A DNA stretch of 64,000 nt from Lewinellaceae bacterium (GTDB lineage Bacteria; Bacteroidota; Bacteroidia; Chitinophagales; Saprospiraceae), in the NCBI GenBank assembly GCA_020636215.1, contig JACJYG010000006.1:682001-746000 (forward strand), in the 5' to 3' direction. Shown in pieces: positions 27,195-36,546 of this stretch. The translations under genes and the position numbers were made by a program. Within the stretch, counting starts at the first letter, position 1. Each line of letters starts with the position of its first letter. The notes beneath the pieces are model-generated. The model was not told where the DNA came from. It made no database searches and worked only from the letters and a program-made list of their open reading frames with translations.

Positions 27195-29241
27195 CCAGGA
27201 TTGGTGGCATCGCCTTCAGGTAATTCGGGAAGGGAACCGCCTCACCTTTACCTCACTGACTGACCGGGCGCGAGCGGAAGAGTCCAGCTTATCAACGGCA
27301 TATACGCCCATTGATAAAATAATAGAACGGGCAGCCAGGCTGGACCGATGGAACAAGGAAGATGCGCAGACGATGTTTGAACTGCTGATGCCCATGGAAT
27401 TCAAGGAATACGCGTCGGACCGCCTCAACATCCTCTGGATACTGGACCCCAAAACAGCCGAATACCCCTGGGAACTGCTGTATGACCCATCCCGCGATGA
27501 ACAGCAACCCGCGGCAGTGCGCGCCGGCATGATCCGGCAACTGAAAACAGACGATTACCGCCTGAATGTGGAGAATACGGTGGAACGAACCGCTCTGGTT
27601 ATTGGGGACCCGCTGCTAAATGACCCTCGCTTCCAGCAGCTGCCGGGCGCCTGGGAAGAAGCAAAAATGGTGGGCAGCTTATTGAAAACCGGCCCTTTCC
27701 AGGTCACGCAATCCTTGCAGGATGACGATGTCAGGGTCTTTACCGTGTTGTTCAAACAGAATTACAAGATAATCCACCTGGCCGGACATGGTGTTTTTAA
27801 TGAACCCAAGGATACAGACGATATAGCGGCCTCGGGGATGGTACTGGAAAACGGAACTTTGTTGTCGCCGGCTGTGATCAACCGGATGCGGCAGGTTCCG
27901 GAGCTGGTATTTATAAATTGCTGCCATCTCGGAGCGGCCGATGCAGAAGCGGAGCACCTGGCCAACCGCAACAAACTGGCGGCCAACCTGGGCACGCAAT
28001 TGATACGCATGGGCGTCCGGGCAGTGGTAGCCGCCGGATGGGCTGTAAACGACCAGGCCGCTAAAACTTTCGCCCGCGTTTTTTACACAGAAATGCTGCA
28101 AGAGACGCCCTTTGGCGAAGCCGTCCGCCTGGCCCGCTTAGCCACCTATATGAAGCACCCTGCCAATAACACCTGGGGCGCTTATCAATGTTACGGCGAC
28201 CCATTCTACAGCCTGTTGGGGAACGCCGGAGGAGGCAGTTCAAAGAGAGAGGATTACGCAGACCCCGCAGAATTGATCATCGAGTTGGAAACGATCAGTG
28301 GGAGCGTGGAAAATGCCTCTACGAGATATGTTGAAAAGTTGAAAGATAAACTGGAGGAAACCGTCAAACGGGCCCCTCTGGAATGGTTCAAGGAAAGTGA
28401 AGTGCTGGAGGCAATTGCAAATGTCCACGCTAAAATGGGCCTCTATGAAGAAGCGATCCATTATTACAGTTTGCTGAAAAATCTCGCAAAGGCCGGCTAT
28501 TCGGTCAGCACCCTGGAACAATTGGGGAACCTGAAAGCCCGTTGGGGGGTCGAACAATTCAGGAAAGGCGCCAGAGAAGAAGGGGCCGCAACCATCCGGG
28601 AGGCGATCGACTTGCTCGACTGGTTATTGCAGGCGGGCGAAACGGTTGAAAGATACAACCTTTTGGGAAGCGCTTATAAACGCTTCGCTATCGTGGAAGA
28701 AACCCCCACCGCTCGATGGCAGGCTATTGAAAAATCCGCCGGGTATTACCGAAAGGCCTACGAACTGAAAGGTAAAGAAAGCGGAGATAGCGCGTACTAT
28801 TCGCTGCCCAACTGGTACCTGATGGAAACTCTCCTGGGGAAATTTAAATCCGAAAAAAACACCTCTTCAGCAAAAAAACGCATTGATAATAATAAGCTGG
28901 AGGAAGCTAAAAAGCTGGCGAGCCAGGATGAAGATGAAAATCCCTCCTTCTGGAGTGGCGTTATCCAGGCGGACCTGGACATCCTCGACGGCCTGATCGA
29001 AGGAGCCTTGAGTAAGGGCCGCCATGAAAAAATTCAGAAATGTTACCAGAAGGCCTGGCAACGAGGTGGCGATTTCCTCAAACGCCGCACCATCGAGGAA
29101 CATCTGGACTTCCTTATCAGCGTGCTAACGCCGATTTCTGCCGCCAAACAAAAAGTGGAACACAGGGAGGCAATGCAACTGCTGGCCGATCAATTTTCCG
29201 AACTGCTCGATACCTTGCGCGCAACGGTATTTGTGGAATGA
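27163..29241 (+). CDS. CHAT-domain caspase-like protease with TPR-like C-terminus
   Basis: The frame is open from before 27064, but meaningful sequence begins about 27163 ('VAGARVLDRFDQDWWHRL'). The only starts near that point are GTG codons (27163, 27178). The CHAT core has 'LVIGDPLLNDPRF', catalytic His in 'HLAGHG' (codon 27787-27789), catalytic Cys in 'FINCCHLG' (27922-27924) and 'GVRAVVAAGWAV'. About 350 helical residues with TPR-like spacing follow. CHAT proteases are cysteine peptidases used in CRISPR-linked and gasdermin-linked suicide systems and with TPR sensors. Here the natural substrate may be the attached or adjacent hydrolases. Confidence 0.85.
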   Translation: MAGARVLDRFDQDWWHRLQVIREGNRLTFTSLTDRARAEESSLSTAYTPIDKIIERAARLDRWNKEDAQTMFELLMPMEFKEYASDRLNILWILDPKTAEYPWELLYDPSRDEQQPAAVRAGMIRQLKTDDYRLNVENTVERTALVIGDPLLNDPRFQQLPGAWEEAKMVGSLLKTGPFQVTQSLQDDDVRVFTVLFKQNYKIIHLAGHGVFNEPKDTDDIAASGMVLENGTLLSPAVINRMRQVPELVFINCCHLGAADAEAEHLANRNKLAANLGTQLIRMGVRAVVAAGWAVNDQAAKTFARVFYTEMLQETPFGEAVRLARLATYMKHPANNTWGAYQCYGDPFYSLLGNAGGGSSKREDYADPAELIIELETISGSVENASTRYVEKLKDKLEETVKRAPLEWFKESEVLEAIANVHAKMGLYEEAIHYYSLLKNLAKAGYSVSTLEQLGNLKARWGVEQFRKGAREEGAATIREAIDLLDWLLQAGETVERYNLLGSAYKRFAIVEETPTARWQAIEKSAGYYRKAYELKGKESGDSAYYSLPNWYLMETLLGKFKSEKNTSSAKKRIDNNKLEEAKKLASQDEDENPSFWSGVIQADLDILDGLIEGALSKGRHEKIQKCYQKAWQRGGDFLKRRTIEEHLDFLISVLTPISAAKQKVEHREAMQLLADQFSELLDTLRATVFVE

Positions 29242-29267
29242 GGGGAATCGGAAACTACCTGGCCTAC

Positions 29268-29412
29268 CGAGGGAGTGTTCAGGTGTTCGGGTCCCGTCCC
29301 TACGGGCCGGGTAAAGTTCGGGGTCCCGTCCTTGAGGGCTGAGTAAAGGTCGAGTTCCCTGAAGCCCCAGTAAAATCAAGACTTCCCTGATCAAGGTGGA
29401 GGATTTGACCCC
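29268..29412 (+). repeat. Dispersed palindromic repeat (family 2)
   Basis: Begins 'gagtgttcaggtgttcg', then 'gtcccgtccctacgggcc', 'gggtaaagttcg', a second 'cccgtccttgagggc', then 'gagttccctgaagcccc' and the 'ccctgatcaaggtgg' block. It starts 26 bases after the CHAT stop. Confidence 0.8.
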
Positions 29413-29426
29413 GTTATTTGAAAACC

Positions 29427-29757
29427 GGCCTCCCGACCTCCCGGCCTCCCGGCCTCCCGACCTCCCGACCTCCCGACCTCCCGACCTCCCGACCTATCGA
29501 CCTATCGACCTCCCGACCTATCGACCTATCGACCTCCCGACCTTCCCGACTCAGCCCACCGGGCTTCGCCGGGATGAAAAGCTGCGGTGCACCTTTTCAA
29601 CCGACCTGCCGACCTGCCGACCTACCGACCTTCCCGACTCAGCCCACCGGGCTTCGCCGGGATGAAAAGCTGCGGTGCACCTTTTCAACTGACCTATCGA
29701 CCTCCTGACCTCCCGACCTCCCGACCTACAGACCTACAGACCTACAGACCTCCCTGC
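29427..29757 (-). repeat. 8-base tandem repeat with constant tails (family 1), inverted
   Basis: Runs of 'cctcccga' and 'cctatcga' units at 29427-29540, 29603-29630 and 29690-29757. They are separated by two copies of the constant tail (29541-29602 and 29631-29689) with 'cagcccaccgggcttcgcc' and 'gctgcggtgcaccttttca'. This is the reverse complement of the arrays at 5.7 and 40.4 kb. Translations of these runs ('DLPTYRP...') are not genes. Confidence 0.85.
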
Positions 29758-29787
29758 CTAGTGTACGCAAAATGACAAAAGAATCCC

Positions 29788-29817
29788 TTGGTGAAGGAGG
29801 AAGATGGGTTATCTTTG
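29788..29817 (+). promoter_or_regulatory. Bacteroidota-type promoter for the TonB-dependent receptor
   Basis: TTG (29788-29790), 19 bases, TATCTTTG (29810-29817), a perfect -7 box. The likely transcript start is near 29825, leaving a leader of about 100 bases before the ATG at 29926. It also shows that the in-frame TTG at 29788 is not the start of the gene. Confidence 0.7.
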
Positions 29818-29925
29818 TGCCGGTTTTCAGGAGCCTTCAAGATCCTGGAGGGAAAACTGTTTTTTTTGAACCTTACGAAGAATAGAATAGCCACTTTGCG
29901 CGGCTCGATTTTAACACCTCAATTT

Positions 29926-32261
29926 ATGAAGCTCAACATACTTCTTCTCTTTCTACTGGCCGGTTTTTCCGGCGCGCTTTTTGCCCAGAGTGGCAGCACG
30001 ATCCGGGGCAATATTTATGATAAAGACTCCGGCGAGCCGATCATTTATGGGACCGTTGTCCTGAAGGGCGCAAATTTTGGAACAAATACAGATTTCGACG
30101 GCTTCTTCAGCTTTGGTAATATCCCCGCCGGTAATTACAAGCTGGTCGCCACCTATATTGGCTATGATAGTGTTGCCCTGGACATCACGGTCAAAGAAGG
30201 GGCTATTGTTTATAAAAGCCTTTATATGACACCTAGCGCAGTAAACCTGGAGACCGTCAACGTTTCCAGCCGGCGCGAGCAGGCGCGTGGCGATGTACAG
30301 GTATCGAAGGTGACCGTAACGCCCAAGCAGATCCGGTCTCTGCCCTCTACCGGCGGAGAATCCGATATCGCTCAGTACCTGCCGGTATTACCGGGTATTA
30401 TTGTCTCGGGCGATCAGGGCGGCCAGTTGTACATCCGCGGTGGTTCGCCGGTGCAGAATAAGATCCTTCTGGATGGTATGACCATCTATAACCCTTTCCA
30501 TTCCATTGGCTTCTTTTCTGTTTTTGAAACAGAGGCCATCCGTAGTGTTGATGTCCTCACCGGGGGCTTTAGTGCAGAATATGGCGGCCGTATTTCCGCT
30601 ATTGTAGATATCAAAACCAGAGAGGGCAACCGGAAGCGTTTCGGGGGCCTGGTTTCCGCCAGCCCCTTCCAGGTCAAAGGTTTGTTTGAAGGGCCGGTTA
30701 AAAAACTGAGTGAAGAAGGCGGCGGTAGCGTTTCTTTCCTGCTGACCGGCAAACATTCCTATCTCGATCAGACTTCCAAAGCGCTGTACAGCTACGCTGT
30801 CGATCCCGATTTCTTTTCCTTTGCATCTTCGGATACCAGCCTGGGAGACCTCAAGAAATCAGATATCAGTATGCCCTACACCTACACGGACCTGTACGGG
30901 AAAGTATCCTTTGTGAAATTAATGGTAGCAAGCTCAACCTCTTTGGTTTCAATTTTGTCGACGCCTTTAATTTTGTCGGTATGGCGAGCCTGGACTGGAC
31001 TACGACGGGCGCCGGCGCCAACTTTACGCTCATTCCCACCAATTCCAACGTGATCCTGGATGGCACCATCGCCGTGAGTAATTACGAGATCAACCTGAAG
31101 GAATCTGATGGGCGGCCCCGGCGCAGTGGTATCAGCAGTTACAACGCCAACCTGGGCTTCACCTATTTCGGCAACAAAAACCAGATCAATTACGGCTTTG
31201 AGTTTACCGGCTTTAATACGGATTTCAGTTTCCGCAACGCTGTGGGCATATCTTTTGAACAGCGGGACTTTACCACCGAGCTCGCCGGGTATTTCAAGTA
31301 TAAGCAACAACTGGGCGACCTGGTCATCGAGCCGGCCCTGCGGCTGCATTATTATGCTTCACAGACAGAGATCTCCGTGGAGCCTCGTTTCGGACTGAAG
31401 TACAATATCACTGATTTTCTTCGCTTCAAGTTTGCCGGCGGCCTGTACTCCCAGAACCTGATCAGCACCGTGAACGACCTGGATGTCGTCAACTTCTTTA
31501 TCGGTTTCCTCGCCGGCCCGGAAGAAACCATCTATAAGCCGGGCACCCGGACACCAACCGACCACAACCTGCAGAAGTCCATCCACGCTATTGTCGGCAT
31601 GGAGGCCGACCTGACCAAAAACTTGTCCTTGAACGTAGAGCCTTACCTCAAAGAGTTTACCCAACTGATCAACATCAACCGGAATAAACTCAGCGGGTCC
31701 GACCCGGATTTCATTACCGAAACGGGAAGAGCCTACGGGATCGATTTCTCCCTGCGCTATGAGAACAAAAACCTTTACCTCTGGGGGACCTACTCATTGG
31801 GTTATGTGCGCCGCGACGACGGTTTTCAGGAGTATCCCACCATCTTCGACCGCCGCCATAACGTTAACCTGTTAGGGACCTATTCCTTCGGGAAAAATAA
31901 TAGCTGGGAGGCCAGCCTTCGCTGGAACCTGGGATCCGGCTTTCCGTTCACCCAGACCCAGGGCTTCTACGAGCAGAACAACTACGATGACCTCGTTTTT
32001 ACCGATATCCTTACCGGCAACTTCCAGTTGGGCACGCTGCTGACCGAAAAAATAAATGCTGGCCGCTTGTCTTATTACCATCGACTGGATGCTTCTCTGA
32101 AACGATCCTTCGAGTTTTCGCGGAATACCGTATTGGAAGCGACCCTGAGTGTGACCAACGTTTATAACCGGGATAACATCTTCTACGTCGACCGGATCAC
32201 CAACAACCGGGTCAGCCAGTTGCCGATCCTGCCGAGCCTGGGCCTGCAGCTGAACTTTTGA
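29926..32261 (+). pseudogene. TonB-dependent receptor with carboxypeptidase-like domain, frameshifted
   Basis: The first frame (29926-31053) encodes a signal peptide ending 'ALFAQ', a carboxypeptidase-regulatory-like domain ('SGEPIIYGTVVLKG') and a plug with 'GGQLYIRGGSPVQNKILLDG'. It then loses similarity at 'DLYGKVSFVK'. The second frame (about 30925-32261) continues the barrel with 'NGSKLNLFGFNFVDAFNF' and ends in the usual aromatic strand 'LGLQLNF'. One missing base near 30920-30928 (aaattaat, in an A-run) explains the break. Together about 780 residues would be a normal receptor. It is either a recent pseudogene, a sequencing error or a phase-variable switch. No SusD partner is adjacent. 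Confidence 0.85.
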
Positions 32262-32281
32262 TCGGGGGGTGCGTAGAGCGT

Positions 32282-32326
32282 TGGGCATAGGGCATAGGGC
32301 ATAGGGCATAGAGCGCATAGGGCGCA
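32282..32326 (+). repeat. 'gggcata' short tandem repeat
   Basis: About five units of 'gggcata' just after the receptor stop, decaying into 'gagcgcatagggcgc'. The rest of the gap up to 32516 (about 190 bases) shows nothing I can name. Confidence 0.7.
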
Positions 32327-32516
32327 GCAGGGGATCCACCGTCGTTCGACGTATTGATCCCGGCCTTCTGTTAGTTGGTAGGGGACTTCCTTTGGCCGCG
32401 TGCCGATATACTGACGTACGACGGATCAAGTTCAAGCTTGGAAGCCAAGGATCACCTCGTGTCCCCTCTCCAAGTCCCCCCGTCACATTATCCCGAGTAA
32501 CTCTAATAGATTGCCC

Positions 32517-33263
32517 ATGCGTTGGCTGACTGCAATTTGCTGCCTTTTTACCTTCCTCCCCCTCAGCGCCCAGAAAAGCTGGGTGTACGACGCCTTTGGC
32601 GCCAAGGTCAGAGGGGATACCAGCCTTTCTACCCTCTATCTGGTTTTTACCGGGCATGAATACGCTGAAGGGGCGGACGTGCTGTGCCGGGCCTTGAAAA
32701 AGGAAAAGGTTTCGGCTGCCTTCTTTTTTACCGGCGATTTCTGCCGCCGCTACCCCAAACTGGTGCGGAAGCTGAAGCGCCGGGGGCATTACGTCGGCGC
32801 GCATTCCGATAAACATCTCCTTTACTGCGACTGGTCCCGGCGAGACTCCCTGCTGGTGTCCAAAGATCAATTTCTGGAAGATTTGCGGCAAAACCTCGCC
32901 GTTCTGGCTTCCCTGGGCATACCCCGGGAAAAAGCCCGCTGGTTTATCCCGCCTTACGAATGGTACAACCGCGCCATTGTCGAATGGAGCCAAGAGGAGG
33001 GCATGATCTTTTTTAACTACACCCCCGGTACTCTGTCCCATGCGGATTATACCACCGATGACGCCTCTAACTACCGCTCCTCGGCCGAGATCTATCAAAG
33101 TATCCTTTCCTATGAATCCAGCCATCCAAACGGCTTGAATGGTTTTTTCCTATTATCTCATATCGGCGCCGGCCCGGAGCGGACGGATAAGTTCTACAAA
33201 CGCATCGGGCCGCTGATCCGGGAGTTGAAGGCGCGTGGGTATGGATTTGGGCACTTGGAGTAG
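32517..33263 (+). CDS. Secreted polysaccharide-deacetylase-like protein (atypical motif 1)
   Basis: 248 residues from the ATG at 32517, with a signal peptide ending 'PLSAQ'. NodB-fold motifs are 'GAHSDKHLLYC' (metal-binding HSxxH), 'WFIPPYEWYN' (RxPP-like) and 'FFLLSHIG' near the end. Motif 1, normally TFDDG with the catalytic Asp, reads 'LVFTGHEYAEG', so the usual acid pair is replaced. This variant recurs in the sequence family as I remember it from Bacteroidota, but its chemistry is not established to my knowledge. It may deacetylate a glycan with another base, or only bind. Confidence 0.8.
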   Translation: MRWLTAICCLFTFLPLSAQKSWVYDAFGAKVRGDTSLSTLYLVFTGHEYAEGADVLCRALKKEKVSAAFFFTGDFCRRYPKLVRKLKRRGHYVGAHSDKHLLYCDWSRRDSLLVSKDQFLEDLRQNLAVLASLGIPREKARWFIPPYEWYNRAIVEWSQEEGMIFFNYTPGTLSHADYTTDDASNYRSSAEIYQSILSYESSHPNGLNGFFLLSHIGAGPERTDKFYKRIGPLIRELKARGYGFGHLE

Positions 33264-33390
33264 GAAGGGTTTTCAGGAGCGACATTGTTGTTTTTGTTGT
33301 TTTGAGGTATATTTGGGAACGGCCCGGCGCGTATAGCGGAAATAAACGCAATAGGGTTTATTGAAAGGCGCAATGCAGTAGGGCTGTAGT

Positions 33391-33529
33391 CAGGCTGTGA
33401 AAAAACTCCGACATCCACAAATTATCAAGCAGAGCTGATCGGCTTTCTAAAAGAAAATTTTGGCAGTCCTTGTGTTTTGGATCGAAATCTATTCAAAATT
33501 TTGCCCTTCCGTAGTTTTTTCACAGGCTG
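33391..33529. mobile_element. 139-base terminal-inverted-repeat element
   Basis: 17-base ends 'caggctgtgaaaaaact' (33391-33407) and its complement with one mismatch (33513-33529) enclose about 105 AT-rich non-coding bases. It looks like a MITE or the stub of an insertion sequence. It marks the left edge of the AT-rich kinase/phosphatase segment and takes up about half of the gap before it. Confidence 0.65.
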
Positions 33530-33562
33530 CCGTTGTGTGCAATAAGTTAAAATAATGTAGAA

Positions 33563-34867
33563 ATGTCTTATAACGTAATTGAGAGAATTGGACAAGGTGG
33601 ATTTGGGGTCGTGGATAAAGTTGAAAAAGAAGGTAATATTTTTGCCTTAAAAAGGTTTGATTTACACCCAGCAATGGCTGGTCAAGAACAATCTGCACTA
33701 AAAAGATTTTTAAGAGAAGCTAAATTCCAGAAATTACTTAACCATGAGAATGTTGTTCCCATTTTTGAAGTTGTAGAAAATGGATTTGATTCTTTTTATG
33801 TGATGCCGTATGCTGAATCTACACTTGTTAAAGACATTACGAGTGGATATATTCATTCAGGCAATTTTGAGAGAGTGTTTATCGATGTAATCGCAGGACT
33901 TGAGTTCATTCATAAAAGAGGAATTACTCACAGAGATTTAAAACCAGCTAATATCCTCAGACTTGGAGATAAATATGCTATTGGTGATTTTGGTCTAATG
34001 GCGCTAAATGAGACAAATATCACCTCAATTACAAATACTGGAGTAGGTAAAGGGTCAGATTTTTATACAGCTCCTGAAATCACGAGTGATTTAAGAAATG
34101 CAACTGCCTGTTCGGATATTTACTCATTAGGTTGTCTTTTGCATGATTTTGTAGGGGATAGTCCTAGAATTCCATGCAACGAAATTCGTGAGAATAATTC
34201 TTATCAGCATATTTTATTAGCTTCCACAAGAACAGACCCTAAAAGACGGTTTAAATCGGTTGTCTCGTTTCGAGATGCCTTAAGTAAAATTACTAAAGGT
34301 CAGAATCAACCAAGCACAGCTGAGGGCGAGTATATAGTCAATGTCTTAAAGAGTGGTTCTACTCTAACAGATGAATTGATAACGCAAATTGCAAATTTCT
34401 TGAGTTCATCAGTCTCTGACTTTGAGAAGTCAATTGTTCTTGATCAATTAGATTTAGAGCATATTGATCAAATTGTGAAATCGGCAAATAATGTGAACTT
34501 GATTGCGTCAGCATTATTTGAATATGCTAGGACAAGTAATTTTCCATGGGACTTTACTGATACTTTGGCCCAACGATTAGTGAGATTTGTAGAAAGCACC
34601 AACACAAATTTGATGGCAGAAGGAATAATGGCACTTCTTTATTTAGGAGTAAGGCACAATCGGTGGTATGTTGAAAGAATTGCCTATAAGTATTTGTCAT
34701 CTGACGACTTGCCGGATGAGTTAATTGATAGGCTGACTATAGAATTCATGGTTGATGAACAATCATTATGTGATGCAATTAACCATCTTTTATATTCCAT
34801 TTCAATTAGCGTTGACACATTAAATAGTAAACTTCGCCAAACCGTAGCAGACATATGTGGTCAATAA
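33563..34867 (+). CDS. Ser/Thr protein kinase with helical C-terminal domain
   Basis: 434 residues. The N-terminal kinase domain (1 to about 255) has a glycine loop 'IGQGGFGVV', Lys30 ('FALKRF'), Glu52, catalytic loop 'HRDLKPAN' (Asp125, Asn130) and 'DFG' (142-144), so it should be active. The C-terminal 180 residues are helical and unassigned, with no membrane segment, unlike PknB-type sensors. The PP2C gene overlaps its end by 13 bases. Base composition is far more AT-rich than both flanks, suggesting horizontal transfer. The target is unknown; the pair could be a stress or phage-defence switch. Confidence 0.88.
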   Translation: MSYNVIERIGQGGFGVVDKVEKEGNIFALKRFDLHPAMAGQEQSALKRFLREAKFQKLLNHENVVPIFEVVENGFDSFYVMPYAESTLVKDITSGYIHSGNFERVFIDVIAGLEFIHKRGITHRDLKPANILRLGDKYAIGDFGLMALNETNITSITNTGVGKGSDFYTAPEITSDLRNATACSDIYSLGCLLHDFVGDSPRIPCNEIRENNSYQHILLASTRTDPKRRFKSVVSFRDALSKITKGQNQPSTAEGEYIVNVLKSGSTLTDELITQIANFLSSSVSDFEKSIVLDQLDLEHIDQIVKSANNVNLIASALFEYARTSNFPWDFTDTLAQRLVRFVESTNTNLMAEGIMALLYLGVRHNRWYVERIAYKYLSSDDLPDELIDRLTIEFMVDEQSLCDAINHLLYSISISVDTLNSKLRQTVADICGQ

Positions 34868-35544
34868 AACATAAAATGTTTTCTGAAACTGGACCCCGAC
34901 TGAGGAATGAAGATTTCATTAAGATCGAGTTGATAGAGGAGGACTTTATAGTTGCCGCAATCGCTGATGGTATTGGAAGTTTTGAGGATAGTGACAAGGC
35001 TAGCGAAGTGGCTGTTGAGTCATATATTGACATCATGACAAAAAATGATGTAATTGATTATAGAAGTGTCTTGAATGACATTGAAAGTAAAGTTAAATCA
35101 GTAAATAAAAACGAAAGAAGTGGAACTACTTTATCAGGGATAAGGCTAAAGGGAAATCGATTATCCCTATTACATATTGGCGACAGTAGAATTTATATTA
35201 AAAGAGAAAATCATAATATTCGTCAAATAACTTCTGACCATGTACTCCCTAGTGGGAGTTCTAGAAAAAGCAATGTCTTAACTAATTATGTAGGAAAAAT
35301 TGACCAGGCAAATGTGCAGATCAATCAAATTGAAATTGAGGAAAGTTTTATATTATTCTTATGTACAGATGGGTTTTATAATGTAATCAATGAATTTACG
35401 TTAAATATCATATTAGCCAAATTTGCTAGCGTAGAAAACATATATCGTCAGCTAAAAAAAGAAGTTGCATTGAGAACACTTAGAGACAACTGCACTTTTG
35501 GAATAATTTATGCACACAACACAGGCTCAACCCCATTAAGTTAA
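34855..35544 (+). CDS. PP2C-family Ser/Thr phosphatase
   Basis: 229 residues with the PP2C metal-binding motifs in order: 'RNED' (Asp20), 'AIADGIGS' (Asp38, Gly39), 'GTTLSG', 'HIGDSRIY', 'LCTDGFYNV' and 'RDNCTF'. Length is that of a bare catalytic domain. The ATG at 34855 overlaps the kinase gene by 13 bases, so the two are co-translated and probably act on the same phosphoprotein or on each other. A second in-frame ATG lies at 34876. It shares the AT-rich composition of the kinase. No von Willebrand A (TerY-type) gene is nearby. Confidence 0.88.
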   Translation: MWSIKHKMFSETGPRLRNEDFIKIELIEEDFIVAAIADGIGSFEDSDKASEVAVESYIDIMTKNDVIDYRSVLNDIESKVKSVNKNERSGTTLSGIRLKGNRLSLLHIGDSRIYIKRENHNIRQITSDHVLPSGSSRKSNVLTNYVGKIDQANVQINQIEIEESFILFLCTDGFYNVINEFTLNIILAKFASVENIYRQLKKEVALRTLRDNCTFGIIYAHNTGSTPLS

Positions 35545-35701
35545 GACCCAAAACCAAAACCAAAGGTTAAAAACCCGCAGCTCCGCTGCCATTGCGCCGG
35601 AGCAACGCAAGGATAATAAAGCGAGGCAAAAGAACCCCTTCCCAGCGGCTTGGCCGATGGCCCGAATTTTGACAGACAGGAGCGCGTGTCGCCCGGGCGG
35701 G

Positions 35702-36378
35702 CTAAAGCGAGGGTTTGTAATTGGGTTCGTAGATATGGCGCGCTGCTCCTCGCATCAGGCCCTTTTTGCGGACGCGCTTTTTGTCCGTTCGGATAGGCTC
35801 CAGGACAGAAAGAAGTAGGGCCAGGAGTTCTTTGACTCTGGCCCACCATCGTTTAGGCCCGTCCAGCAAGAGTGCCGGCAGGAAACGTTTGAGATAGCCC
35901 AGGCCGATGGAAGGCGCCCTGGAATGCTGGTTCTGATGCCAACCGAAGGCATTGCCCACCCAGGCTTCATTTGGCAGGCGCAGGCCGGCGCCGTCACAAG
36001 CCCACAGTCGGAAGCCTTTCCAGCGTTTGGCCGGAAAGCGGCGGTAGAATACCTGGGTGGTGTGAAGAAAGAAGCTTGTAAAGAATACCGCTTTGAGCTT
36101 TCGCCGGGCTTGCACAAAGGCGCTTTTGGTGGCTGTGTCCAGCTTAAGGGCCCGGAAGAAATCGAATAGCTCGATGGAAAGCGTTTCCCGCCTGCCGTGC
36201 CGACAGGCCGGCAGGTCTTTAAAAGGGAAAGCACCAGGACGGCAGTGCGCTCGAAAGTGAGTTGCCGGCAGCGGGTAAAGGCGGTAGCGGGCGCGTAAAG
36301 GAATTGTTGGCGGTTAGCTTCATCGAGTTGCAGAAAGCGCCGCAAGTCCTGGCAAGCCCATCGCAAAGCGTTTTTCAC
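35702..36378 (-). pseudogene. Decayed IS4-like DDE transposase
   Basis: Two frames together read as transposase pieces. From 36378: 'LRRFLQLDEANRQQFLY', 'FTRCRQLTFERTAVL'. After a frame change near 36200: 'QARRKLKAVFF', 'KRWKGFRLWACDGAGLRLP' (the first DDE Asp block) and 'GWHQNQHSRAPSIGLGY'. It then jumps to the C-terminal tail 'LKRFLPALLLDGPKRWW'. The middle of the catalytic domain is deleted, so it is dead. It sits at the right edge of the AT-rich kinase/phosphatase segment, and the 157 bases between (35545-35701) show nothing else. Confidence 0.75.
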
Positions 36379-36546
36379 GGGGCGGGTTTTTCGCTGAAAT
36401 TACGAAAAAGGCTTGATCCGGAAACAGGGTGTTGAGCTTAACTTAATGATCATGAACCATGCTTCCTTGCTTTCATCCATAAAAAAAAAGTTCCTTCGAA
36501 TAACAAGCTCTAAAACAAGAGGCTAAAAACAAATAGAATTATTCCA

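Noticed and set aside
29396..29775. Open frames coding for 'DLPTYRP'-type repeat proteins (also at 5.6 and 40.5 kb)
   Set aside because: They are translations of the 8-base tandem arrays in all frames, have no start signals, and occur in both orientations.
33563..35544. Kinase + PP2C pair as a TerY-P triad
   Set aside because: The defining von Willebrand A protein is not encoded on either side.
35541..35849. A 102-codon minus-strand frame after the PP2C gene
   Set aside because: It overlaps the transposase remnant in another frame and shows no coherent protein pattern.
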